DNA from: UBA927 sp964367095
GTDB taxonomy: Bacteria > Patescibacteriota > Microgenomatia > UBA10105 > UBA927
Assembly (NCBI GenBank): GCA_964367095.1
Contig: CAYIXE010000018.1
Coordinates: 1 to 17,044 of the forward strand
Reading direction: 5' to 3'
DNA length: 17,044 nt
Within the stretch, counting starts at the first letter, position 1. Each line of letters opens with the position of its first letter. The position numbers and the translations under genes were made by a program. The notes under the pieces were generated by a model. It did no database searches. It worked only from the letters and a program-made list of their open reading frames with translations, and was not told the DNA's origin. Below, one piece after another: positions 6,543 through 12,956 of this stretch.

Positions 6543-7238
6543 ATGAGTGTGCAAGCAGACATTCAAAAATTTGCCAATAAAGAAAAAGCTGTGTTGCTTT
6601 CCAGATATTTTAAAACCGGAAAAGGGCAGTACGGAGAAGGAGCTGTGTTTTTAGGATTAACAGTTCCACAGCAGAGAGCAATTGCCCAAAAGTATAAAGA
6701 TCTGCCGCTACGAGAGATTGAATTATTGTTAAAACAAAACATCCACGAATATCGACTGACAGCACTCCTTATTTTGGTCAAACAATTTGAAAAGGGGAGC
6801 GATGAAGAGCGCAAGCAAATAGTAAATCTTTATTTACACAATACGAAGTATATAAATAACTGGGATCTTGTGGACCTTTCAGCACCGAAAATAGTAGGAA
6901 CATATTTACTCCATCAAAAACCAAAGCGGAAACTTCTTTATACATTTGCAAAATCAAAAAATCTTTGGGAACGACGAATTGCGATTATGTCGACGTTTCC
7001 GTTTATTAAACAAAAAGACTTTAGCGACACGTTTGCGATTGCTGAAGATTTACTTCATGATAAGCACGACCTTATCCACAAAACTGTCGGCTGGTGCTTG
7101 CGCGAGATAGGGAAGGTAGATCAAAAAAAAGAAGAGGAATTTCTGAAAAAGCATGCAAAAATGATGCCGCGCACGATGCTGCGGTATGCGATAGAAAAAT
7201 TTCCAATAGTTCAACGTGCGCGTTATCTTCACAAATAA
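6543..7238 (+). CDS. AlkD-like DNA alkylation repair protein (HEAT repeats)
   Basis: 231 residues, the usual AlkD length, all-helical. Landmarks of the family: RYFKTGKGQYGEG (21-33), NNWDLVDLSAPKIVG (105-119), LWERRIAIMSTFPFI (141-155), HDLIHKTVGWCLREIGK (175-191) and MPRTMLRYAIEKF (208-220). Residues matching the Bacillus cereus AlkD DNA-contact and catalytic set are present: Trp107, Asp111, Arg145 and Trp184 (B. cereus Trp109, Asp113, Arg148, Trp187). AlkD excises cationic N3- and N7-alkylpurines without flipping the base. It follows the DUF3467-like gene by 11 nt, so it may share its transcript, although it is also common as a stand-alone housekeeping gene. Functional call is well supported; membership of the cassette is inference. 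Confidence 0.9.
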   Translation: MSVQADIQKFANKEKAVLLSRYFKTGKGQYGEGAVFLGLTVPQQRAIAQKYKDLPLREIELLLKQNIHEYRLTALLILVKQFEKGSDEERKQIVNLYLHNTKYINNWDLVDLSAPKIVGTYLLHQKPKRKLLYTFAKSKNLWERRIAIMSTFPFIKQKDFSDTFAIAEDLLHDKHDLIHKTVGWCLREIGKVDQKKEEEFLKKHAKMMPRTMLRYAIEKFPIVQRARYLHK

Positions 7239-7241
7239 ATA

Positions 7242-7271
7242 TTGACAATAGTACGATATTTTGTTTACTAT
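7242..7271 (+). promoter_or_regulatory. Promoter of the TrpR-like regulator gene
   Basis: TTGACA (7242-7247) is followed after 18 bp by TACTAT (7266-7271). The -10 lies inside the left arm of the palindrome at 7264-7297, so a protein bound there would block RNA polymerase. Transcription would start near the palindrome centre, which means only one arm is in the mRNA and the palindrome acts as DNA. Confidence 0.65.
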
Positions 7272-7297
7272 AAATCAATCGATTGATTTATAGTAAA
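7264..7297. promoter_or_regulatory. 34-bp perfect palindrome, probable operator (copy 1)
   Basis: The left arm TTTACTATAAATCAAT and its exact complement flank a central CG. The palindrome covers the -10 box and ends one base before ATG 7299. Its size and position fit an operator for the adjacent TrpR-like dimer. A second copy lies at 7752-7785. Confidence 0.75.
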
Positions 7298-7298
7298 T

Positions 7299-7751
7299 AT
7301 GTCCCAAGTCTCTAAATATAAATTGGATAAAGATCTCGAGACTGAAATGTTTCGTCAGTTTTGGGTTTCCCTCACGCGGCTTCGTGACGCTTCTACCGTT
7401 TCATCGTTCTTTACAGATTTACTTACTGATATGGAAGAAATGGTTCTTGCGAAACGGTTTACTGTTGCCATTTTATTATTGCGAGGCAAGAAGCCTGTAG
7501 ATATTAAGTCAACACTTCATGTTTCATTTTCTACAATTACATCTGTTAGCTCTTGGGTCAAAAACGCTAAACCCAAAACTAAACAAGTGATGGAATCAAT
7601 TATTAAAGATGGAAATTGGCAAAGTATATTAGATCGAGTAGAAGAATTACTTGATGCTGCTCCACCTATGTATCATACAGACTGGACGCAGGCGGGGAAA
7701 GATAAATGGAGACGAAAAATGGAACGATCCACGCGTCAATCGCTTCGATAA
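7299..7751 (+). CDS. TrpR/YerC-family transcriptional regulator
   Basis: 150 residues. The core at 37-90 (FFTDLLTDMEEMVLAKRFTVA, LLRGKKPVDIKSTLHVS, FSTITSVSSWVKN) follows the TrpR superfamily pattern LLT-x-x-E-x-x-x-L-x-x-R ... LL-x-G ... I-x-x-x-L-x-VS-x-x-TI-x-x-x-S, with the helix-turn-helix at about 66-88. Such proteins act as dimeric DNA-binding repressors; for most YerC-like members the ligand is unknown, and tryptophan binding should not be assumed. The gene has a TTGACA promoter overlapped by a perfect 34-bp palindrome, and a second copy follows its stop codon, ahead of the next gene. Self-repression plus control of 7828-8568 is the simple reading. The C-terminal 40 residues are basic and rich in Trp and Arg, outside the core domain. 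Confidence 0.85.
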   Translation: MSQVSKYKLDKDLETEMFRQFWVSLTRLRDASTVSSFFTDLLTDMEEMVLAKRFTVAILLLRGKKPVDIKSTLHVSFSTITSVSSWVKNAKPKTKQVMESIIKDGNWQSILDRVEELLDAAPPMYHTDWTQAGKDKWRRKMERSTRQSLR

Positions 7752-7785
7752 TTTACTATAAATCAATCGATTGGTTTATAGTAGG
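7752..7785. promoter_or_regulatory. Second, slightly altered copy of the 34-bp palindrome (copy 2)
   Basis: TTTACTATAAATCAAT is repeated exactly, starting one base after the regulator's stop codon. The right arm differs from copy 1 at three places, all A to G. In RNA each would still pair as G-U. Copy 2 could be a second operator in front of 7828-8568 and also a hairpin in the read-through transcript. No TTGACA precedes it. Confidence 0.7.
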
Positions 7786-7827
7786 ATATATGAATAAGCG
7801 TGATCAGTATTAATTGATTTGTTTTGT

Positions 7828-8568
7828 ATGTTGAAATCTCAAAATAAAAAAGTATGTGAGGTTCTGTTTCACATATTTGATCGTTTTTCTATTTGTTCTC
7901 CATTACCCCAGTGTGTAGAAAATAAAATAAGTGTGATCGCGTCAAAAAAGAACTTAGTGAGTATTACAAATACGTTTATTGACTCAGATGTTTCATCATT
8001 GATAGAAAACGTTTTTACAAACCATTCACTTCTTTTTGATGATTTTGTATCGATGGATAAACTCAGCGAATTCGTAAAGCACCTACAATCTCATATCAAA
8101 CGTCTCGATCACATTGGGTTTTGTTATGCTGTTTCTTCGCAAGAAGATGAGCGAGAGAGGATTATAAATGAAGTTATTAAAACTGATTGGCATTTGTATG
8201 AAATGGCATCGGTTGATTTGGCGAAATGGTATTTTATCGGAGACAAAAGAAACTGGCAGGATCCTATGGTCGAATTTTTACCCGTGGTATTACCCGAAAA
8301 ACCTCCTGAAGATATTGCCTATTGGATGCCCCATATTCATATTGATATAAATACGAGTCTAAAAGCAGAAGAAATTGTTCGGATGAGTGCCGAGGTTTTT
8401 GGTTATACGCGAAAGCCAATTCTCTACACTGATCCTAAATGGGGAACACATTGTGTGCGGATTTGGTTGGGAATAGTGAGTGGAGTAAATTTTCAGTTGG
8501 ACTTGTCTACAACGGTGCGTAATTTAGAATGGGTTCGAAAAAATATGCTTCATGAGATTAAAGTTTAA
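7828..8568 (+). CDS. Uncharacterised protein, possible VOC (glyoxalase-like) fold
   Basis: 246 residues from ATG 7828; a TTG at 7819 is in frame but less likely. Not recognised as a named family. From about residue 90 it has the look of paired beta-alpha-beta-beta-beta VOC modules: RLDHIGFCYAV opens the first with a His, MVEFLPVVLP ends it with a Glu, and WMPHIHIDI opens the second with His-x-His. These positions correspond to where VOC enzymes hold a metal, but the expected fourth ligand near GVNFQLDLS is not a Glu. The first 85 residues are an unassigned helical region. It lies behind palindrome copy 2 and is probably controlled by the TrpR-like regulator. Its 3' end overlaps the HAD gene by 11 nt. 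Confidence 0.6.
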   Translation: MLKSQNKKVCEVLFHIFDRFSICSPLPQCVENKISVIASKKNLVSITNTFIDSDVSSLIENVFTNHSLLFDDFVSMDKLSEFVKHLQSHIKRLDHIGFCYAVSSQEDERERIINEVIKTDWHLYEMASVDLAKWYFIGDKRNWQDPMVEFLPVVLPEKPPEDIAYWMPHIHIDINTSLKAEEIVRMSAEVFGYTRKPILYTDPKWGTHCVRIWLGIVSGVNFQLDLSTTVRNLEWVRKNMLHEIKV

Positions 8569-9415
8569 AGTGATCAAGAATTGAGAGCATTCCATTTTCA
8601 TCGACACTTGGTCCGATGAAGCCATAGCTTGTTCCTTTAGATAGTACCAATTTTTTCAATTCCTCTGTCGCGTTTTCTACAGCTCCCACATATCCACAAA
8701 GCTCCATAAAGCTCCAATCGCTCGTGCTGTCACCGATTCCTAAGACTTCAGAAAGTGGAATGCTTAGAGCCTCTGTCACGTCGATTGCTGATTGTTTTTT
8801 GGATACTCCGCGGGCTGTGATGAGTCCAAATTGGTGAGGATTGGCTATTGGGTGCACGTTTACGGCAAGGGAAAGCTTCGTGTCAAACGGATGAAATATC
8901 AGATTAAGTCTGGAAGCGTCTTCAATGTTGACTGCAATTGGGACGACTTTAATCACTTCATGGAGTAAAGATTCTTTGGTGAGATCGTCAACGACGATTG
9001 GAGGCGTTTGGAGAATATGAGTGTGAAGCTTAGTGAGCGGTTCTCGTATTTGGCTTTTTTGTATGATGTAAGAGGCAGGAGTATAAATTTCTACATACAT
9101 ATCAGCGTTTATATACGCTGAGACGATTTGTGAGACGAGGGATGCGTCTATAATATGTTTTTTTAGAATCGTATTGGTAATCGGATCAATTATGATTGCC
9201 CCGCCGTCTGTAATGTGCGGATTATTGAGAGCACAGTCGGAAATTATTTTTCCTATCGCATAATGCGGTTTGCCGGAACAAAGAATAATGGGAGTCCCTA
9301 ATGAGCGAATTTGTTTGAAGCGATTGATAACCATACCATTTGGGTAGGGAGAATTAAAACCAATTTTGTCGCCTATAATAACGCCATCGATATCCGTAAT
9401 AATTGCTCGTATCAT
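8558..9415 (-). CDS. HAD-superfamily phosphatase, type IIB (Cof/sugar-phosphatase-like)
   Basis: 285 residues. HAD motif I is ITDIDGVI (Asp8 nucleophile, Asp10 acid/base), motif II LCSGK (Ser47), motif III the basic SKKQSAID (Lys206/207) and motif IV GIGDSTSDWSFM (Asp229, Asp233). The large alpha/beta cap between motifs II and III (about 75-200) and the GDSxxD ending place it in class IIB, with sucrose-phosphate, mannosyl-glycerate-phosphate and Cof-type phosphatases. Motif I reads DIDG instead of the common DLDGT. It probably removes phosphate from a sugar phosphate or similar cytosolic metabolite; the substrate is not readable. It is divergent from dcd with only 34 nt between starts. Confidence 0.85.
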   Translation of the reverse strand: MIRAIITDIDGVIIGDKIGFNSPYPNGMVINRFKQIRSLGTPIILCSGKPHYAIGKIISDCALNNPHITDGGAIIIDPITNTILKKHIIDASLVSQIVSAYINADMYVEIYTPASYIIQKSQIREPLTKLHTHILQTPPIVVDDLTKESLLHEVIKVVPIAVNIEDASRLNLIFHPFDTKLSLAVNVHPIANPHQFGLITARGVSKKQSAIDVTEALSIPLSEVLGIGDSTSDWSFMELCGYVGAVENATEELKKLVLSKGTSYGFIGPSVDENGMLSILDHFKL

Positions 9416-9443
9416 TGAATAAGGATACCATATTGGCTATACT
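9415..9443 (+). promoter_or_regulatory. Leaderless promoter of the dcd operon
   Basis: TTGAAT (9415-9420), a 17 bp spacer and TATACT (9438-9443). The -10 ends 6 nt before ATG 9450, so +1 coincides with the A of the start codon. The -35 overlaps the first base of the divergent HAD gene. Confidence 0.65.
9422..9430 (-). promoter_or_regulatory. Extended -10 of the HAD phosphatase gene (leaderless)
   Basis: On the - strand TGGTATCCT ends 6 nt before ATG 9415, putting +1 on the start codon. The hexamer is only 4 of 6, offset by the TGn extension. It lies within the 34-nt gap shared with the dcd promoter. Confidence 0.4.
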
Positions 9444-9449
9444 ACGGGG

Positions 9450-10016
9450 ATGATTTTATCCGATAGAGATATTAAGAAGGATTTAAAAAGTAAACGCATT
9501 CGAGTGACGCCGACACTTAATCTCAATACCCAATTAGGATCATGTTCTATAGATCTTCGTCTTGGAAAGCAATTTCGGGTATTCAATCATAGTAAATATG
9601 CGTTTATCGATCCCAATAATCCGAAACTTGTAACCGACATGATGAAGGAAGTGATATTGAAAAATGATGATCCGTTTATATTACAACCGGGAGATTTTGT
9701 TTTAGCAACGACGGTTGAAAAGATTGAGTTGCCAGATGATCTTATTGGCAGACTTGAGGGAAGATCGAGCTTGGGGAGGCTTGGAATAGTCGTTCATTCT
9801 ACGGCGTCTATCTTTGACCCGGGGTGGAGTGGGGTGGTCGTTATGGAGCTAGGAAACATGGGTCGGATGCCGGTAGCACTGTATCCTAACATGCGCATCT
9901 GCAGTATGACGTTTGAAGAACTATCGTCTCCCGTCGACGTGCCGTACGGAAAGAAAAAATCGGCCAAGTATATCGGTCAAAAAACAGCACTTGCAAGTAA
10001 GATTAGCCAAGAATGA
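9450..10016 (+). CDS. dcd: dCTP deaminase
   Basis: 188 residues, normal length for the trimeric dCTP deaminase/dUTPase fold. Diagnostic stretches: CSIDLRLGKQF (32-42), IGRLEGRSSLGRLGI (99-113) with the Arg105/Ser106 phosphate-binding pair, VHSTASIFDPGWSG (115-128) and VVMELGN with Glu133 at the place of the catalytic Glu (E. coli Glu138). It converts dCTP to dUTP and ammonia, the first step from cytosine to thymine nucleotides. Whether it also cuts dUTP to dUMP, as the bifunctional archaeal enzymes do, is not decided by the sequence; no separate dUTPase is in the window. The gene heads an operon with thymidylate synthase, which fits the pathway. Transcription probably begins at the ATG. Confidence 0.93.
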   Translation: MILSDRDIKKDLKSKRIRVTPTLNLNTQLGSCSIDLRLGKQFRVFNHSKYAFIDPNNPKLVTDMMKEVILKNDDPFILQPGDFVLATTVEKIELPDDLIGRLEGRSSLGRLGIVVHSTASIFDPGWSGVVVMELGNMGRMPVALYPNMRICSMTFEELSSPVDVPYGKKKSAKYIGQKTALASKISQE

Positions 10017-10020
10017 CAAT

Positions 10021-10338
10021 ATGGCAGGAAAAATTGAGTTTGTGCTTCTGGTTGATGGTCAAAAGCACAAAACAAGAAAAGTAACATTAAATAGTCCTGT
10101 CCAATTGTTGCGACAACCCGATAGGAGTTGGGTTGTGCTTATGCCTAATGCGAAAGACATGGAATCTGCCGATATCATTCGAAAAATGGGAAGTGAATTT
10201 GGTATTACACCACTTGATGACGAAGCACACGTGACAATAAAATTAGATGAATCTAATATTGGTAGATTGGCAAAAGATAACATGAAGCGTCTTGTGTCTA
10301 ATCGTACCAGCGTACTCATAGCTCTGTCCGGACGTTAG
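10021..10338 (+). CDS. Hypothetical protein, 105 aa, in the dcd-thyA operon
   Basis: ATG 10021 lies 4 nt after the dcd stop. The frame opens at 9913 inside dcd, but the extra 36 codons are the shadow of dcd. The sequence begins with two strands (KIEFVLLVDG, KTRKVTLNSPVQLL), has a SWVVLMPNA strand, and continues as alternating helix and strand to ALSGR. No signal peptide, membrane segment or recognised motif. It is 8 nt ahead of the thymidylate synthase gene, and its tight placement between two dTMP-synthesis genes suggests a related role, perhaps an accessory or regulatory subunit; that is inference from position only. Confidence 0.7.
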   Translation: MAGKIEFVLLVDGQKHKTRKVTLNSPVQLLRQPDRSWVVLMPNAKDMESADIIRKMGSEFGITPLDDEAHVTIKLDESNIGRLAKDNMKRLVSNRTSVLIALSGR

Positions 10339-10346
10339 ATTAATTT

Positions 10347-11876
10347 ATGGACTGGCCAATTCTTTATAAGCAAGTTCTTCATGTCAAAGACGCCAATAAT
10401 CCAGTCGGTGTTGCTATCATGTGGACCGAGCGGCAGGTGGTTGCCGATATTCTTAAAGACGAAGCATATTGTGCTATTGGAAATCTTTATTCTTCCGCAG
10501 GTATTTCAGCAATGATTCGAAATGTTTTTGCCAATCCGCACATCCGAAAAATTGTACTGTGGGGCGCTGATTTATCCAGAAGTGGCCAAGCGCTCGTAGC
10601 ACTGATGGCAAATGGAGTGGATGAGAATTTTTTTATCATCGGCGATGAGAAAAAGGGGCAAATCGAGAAAGAAATAGGCCGCGAAAATATTGATGTGTTT
10701 CGAAAATCAGTTGAGGTTGTAAATCTTCGAGGTAAACCAATTTCAGAATTACAAAAAGTCGTCAGTAATTTAAGTAACGTCAAGCCCAATCCGTTTACAA
10801 CACCCAAATCTTTTCCAACCAGCAGACCAAAACCTTTTACCTATCCATCTGAGCAAATAGGACTTCGCGTACATGGAAAAACTGCCGCTCAAGTCTGGTT
10901 GAAAATTTTAAAAAATATCATGCGGTACGGGCGAAATAAAACGACGCGCTACACGCAGGAAAATGAACTGAAAGAATTTTTAAATATTATGGCGGTCGTG
11001 TATGACGAAGATCCTGATAGTCCGTATATGCCTGAATTTTTCCCATTTTCAAAGAAAGACCTTGATCAGTATTATCCACAAGTATTATCCGCTAAACAAA
11101 TTCCGGGTATTGCGTATACGTATGGACAACGGCTTCGAGATTTTGAAGGTGTCGATCAAATACAAAATATTATAGACCTTATAAAAAATCGGCCGTTTAG
11201 TAAAAAAATGATCGCCGTGACTGCGAAAGTCAAAGAGGATTGGTCTGTCGTCAACAAAGGCGACACGCCCTGTCTTACGCAAATTGTCTGTTCTATACAA
11301 GATAATAAATTGTTTATGACGACGCACTTCCGTTCGCAAGACATGGTGCATGGCTGGCCCAGAAATGTGTTTAGTTTACGAAAACTGCAAAAATTAATCT
11401 GTGATCAGTCGGGTGTTTCTATGGGTGCGTTTGTCATGATTACCCATAGTGCTCATATTTATAGTGATGATTATGCCTTGGTAGAAAAGATTCTCAAAGA
11501 AAATTATGCGAAAGAATTAGGATACACGAGTCGGCAAATGTTTGAAGATGATCCGCGAGGAAACATCGTTATCTCGGTAGAAGAAGCGAGTAAACATGCA
11601 GTTGGCAGGCCCACAAAAAATGCTGTCAAACCAACACACACATCATTTGAAATTGTCGTAAAATTATATGCGCCAAATGGAGGTCTTCTTCTTGCCCAGT
11701 GGCGGGGCAGTAGTGCGATGGAAGTGTATATCGATATGGTCAATATTGGCGAGTATCTTGTATTGCCAAGCCATTTGATATATATTGGTACGGAATTGCA
11801 ACGCGCTGAGTATTACATCAAATTAGGGAAGGCATTGGAATACAACCAAGACCCAGCGGCAAATAAATCTCTTTAA
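10347..11876 (+). CDS. thyA: Thymidylate synthase (ThyA type) fused to MtrA-like and DUF4346-like domains
   Basis: 509 residues, about twice a standard ThyA. Residues 1-140 resemble methanogen MtrA (methyltransferase subunit A): PVGVAIMW, YCAIGNLYSSAGI, IRNVFANPHIRKIVLWGADL, ANGVDENFFIIG and FRKSVEVVNLRG align in order. Residues about 175-400 are ThyA: nucleophile Cys309 in DTPCLTQ, RSQDMVHGWPRN at 329-340 reproducing E. coli Arg166, Ser167, Asp169, Gly173, Pro175 and Asn177, and HIY at 370-372. Residues 430-503 (FEIVVKLY, HLIYIGTELQRAEYYIKLG, YNQD) look like DUF4346. The enzyme methylates dUMP to dTMP using a methylene carrier, folate or possibly another pterin. The N-terminal domain lacks MtrA's cobalt-binding His region. 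Third gene of the dcd operon. ThyA call firm; domain ends by eye. Confidence 0.88.
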   Translation: MDWPILYKQVLHVKDANNPVGVAIMWTERQVVADILKDEAYCAIGNLYSSAGISAMIRNVFANPHIRKIVLWGADLSRSGQALVALMANGVDENFFIIGDEKKGQIEKEIGRENIDVFRKSVEVVNLRGKPISELQKVVSNLSNVKPNPFTTPKSFPTSRPKPFTYPSEQIGLRVHGKTAAQVWLKILKNIMRYGRNKTTRYTQENELKEFLNIMAVVYDEDPDSPYMPEFFPFSKKDLDQYYPQVLSAKQIPGIAYTYGQRLRDFEGVDQIQNIIDLIKNRPFSKKMIAVTAKVKEDWSVVNKGDTPCLTQIVCSIQDNKLFMTTHFRSQDMVHGWPRNVFSLRKLQKLICDQSGVSMGAFVMITHSAHIYSDDYALVEKILKENYAKELGYTSRQMFEDDPRGNIVISVEEASKHAVGRPTKNAVKPTHTSFEIVVKLYAPNGGLLLAQWRGSSAMEVYIDMVNIGEYLVLPSHLIYIGTELQRAEYYIKLGKALEYNQDPAANKSL

Positions 11877-11885
11877 AGATGTTTC

Positions 11886-11915
11886 TTGACAGAACCACAT
11901 CGTATTCTTCATACT
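11886..11915 (+). promoter_or_regulatory. Leaderless promoter of the coiled-coil protein gene
   Basis: TTGACA (11886-11891), an 18 bp spacer and CATACT (11910-11915). The -10 ends 6 nt before ATG 11922. The TTG at 11886, which could be read as a start codon, is the beginning of the -35 box. Confidence 0.6.
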
Positions 11916-11921
11916 AAGTAT

Positions 11922-12659
11922 ATGCTCGATCAATTGTTTGGACTACTCATGTTTGGATTAGGTCTTTCTAATCCTTCCGCATCTCCAAGTGTGAAGGGCG
12001 AGAGTACAAAGATAGAGATTCAAAATATAAAAGATGAAGAATCTTCATCTGATGCCTCCTTGAAGACTGAACCCTTAAGGGATAAAGAGCGAAAAATTAA
12101 AAAGCGTGAAGATGAGCTCAAAAATGTATTTGAGGTTCGAAAAGAGCGTCTCAACGAGGAATTAAAGACTCGGCGAGAGGAATCGGTGGAAAAATTTAAA
12201 GAAGAGCGGGAAGCATTTAAAGAAAAAGTGTCTCAAATACGCGATACCAAAAAGAAAGCAGTAGTAACAAAAATTGATTTAAAAATTGCAGAAATAAATA
12301 AAAAACGTACTGAACAGATGACGCAGCGGCTGACAAAAATGTCGGAAATCTTGGATAAAGTGGGAGTACGAGCCTCAGAATCAAGTACTACGGGCAAAGA
12401 TTTGACTACGGTAGATGCACTCGTATCGGCAGCCCGTATAGCCGTAGCGTCTGCACAAACGGCTGTGAGTGCACAAGCGGGGAAAGTGTATGTTGCTGAT
12501 ATCGTATCCGAAGATCTAGTAGGCGATTCTATGAGTACGGCGCTTAAATCTTTACAAACGGATTTGACTGCCGTACATGAAGTGATCAAGAGTGCACAGC
12601 GTGCGGTGCAATCATCAGTGAAAGAATTAGGAAAAATTATGGATGGGGGTACAAATTAA
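11922..12659 (+). CDS. Coiled-coil protein with hydrophobic N-terminus, 245 aa
   Basis: ATG 11922 is chosen over the in-frame TTG 11886 because the TTG is part of a TTGACA -35 box and the -10 ends 6 nt before 11922. The N-terminus (LFGLLMFGLGLSNPSASPS) is a short hydrophobic stretch, perhaps a membrane anchor or weak signal sequence. It is followed by a Ser/Glu-rich linker, then a long, highly charged helix (about 60-145: KERKIKKREDELKNVFEVRK and onward) that is a clear coiled-coil candidate. The last 100 residues are Ala/Ser/Val-rich helix (SAARIAVASAQTAVSAQAGK). I do not know the family. It is followed after 3 nt by a single-pass membrane protein, so the two are likely one operon and may act together at the cell envelope. 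Confidence 0.75.
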   Translation: MLDQLFGLLMFGLGLSNPSASPSVKGESTKIEIQNIKDEESSSDASLKTEPLRDKERKIKKREDELKNVFEVRKERLNEELKTRREESVEKFKEEREAFKEKVSQIRDTKKKAVVTKIDLKIAEINKKRTEQMTQRLTKMSEILDKVGVRASESSTTGKDLTTVDALVSAARIAVASAQTAVSAQAGKVYVADIVSEDLVGDSMSTALKSLQTDLTAVHEVIKSAQRAVQSSVKELGKIMDGGTN

Positions 12660-12662
12660 ACT

Positions 12663-12956
12663 ATGAAACGCTCGTCATCACTTGTTATTATCATTCCTCT
12701 TATTGTGGTCGCGATTATGATTGGACTTGTTTTTGTCATGCGTATTTCGTCAAAAGCATCAGAGCCAGTTGCTCTTCCCACAGAAGCAACTATTCCATTT
12801 CTTAAGGATGACATCGGAAAACCGATCAATGGATTTACGGTTACCACAGGCCGTGCATCATCAGTTTCTGATTTGGAGATGGACGTTAATTCGGTCGCCG
12901 ATACCAATGACACCAGTGAGATTGACACACTTCAAAACGAAGCCTCCGCACTATAA
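12663..12956 (+). CDS. Small single-pass membrane protein, 97 aa
   Basis: MKRSSS followed by a strongly hydrophobic segment (about 7-27, LVIIIPLIVVAIMIGLVFVM) and then a polar, acidic, low-complexity tail of about 70 residues. The positive N-terminus and charge pattern suggest the tail is outside. There is no lipobox or cleavage site that I trust. A GGGGG tract lies about 12 nt upstream (12645-12649) and may help ribosome binding. It starts 3 nt after the coiled-coil gene. Its stop is directly adjacent to the stop of the convergent glycosyltransferase gene (12956/12957). Function unknown. Confidence 0.7.
   Translation: MKRSSSLVIIIPLIVVAIMIGLVFVMRISSKASEPVALPTEATIPFLKDDIGKPINGFTVTTGRASSVSDLEMDVNSVADTNDTSEIDTLQNEASAL

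Noticed and set aside
7790..7813. Seven-codon ORF (MNKRDQY) after palindrome copy 2, a possible leader peptide
   Set aside because: It has no run of regulatory codons such as Trp and no ribosome site. A TATAGT ends 7 nt before it, but that hexamer is part of the palindrome arm and lacks a -35.
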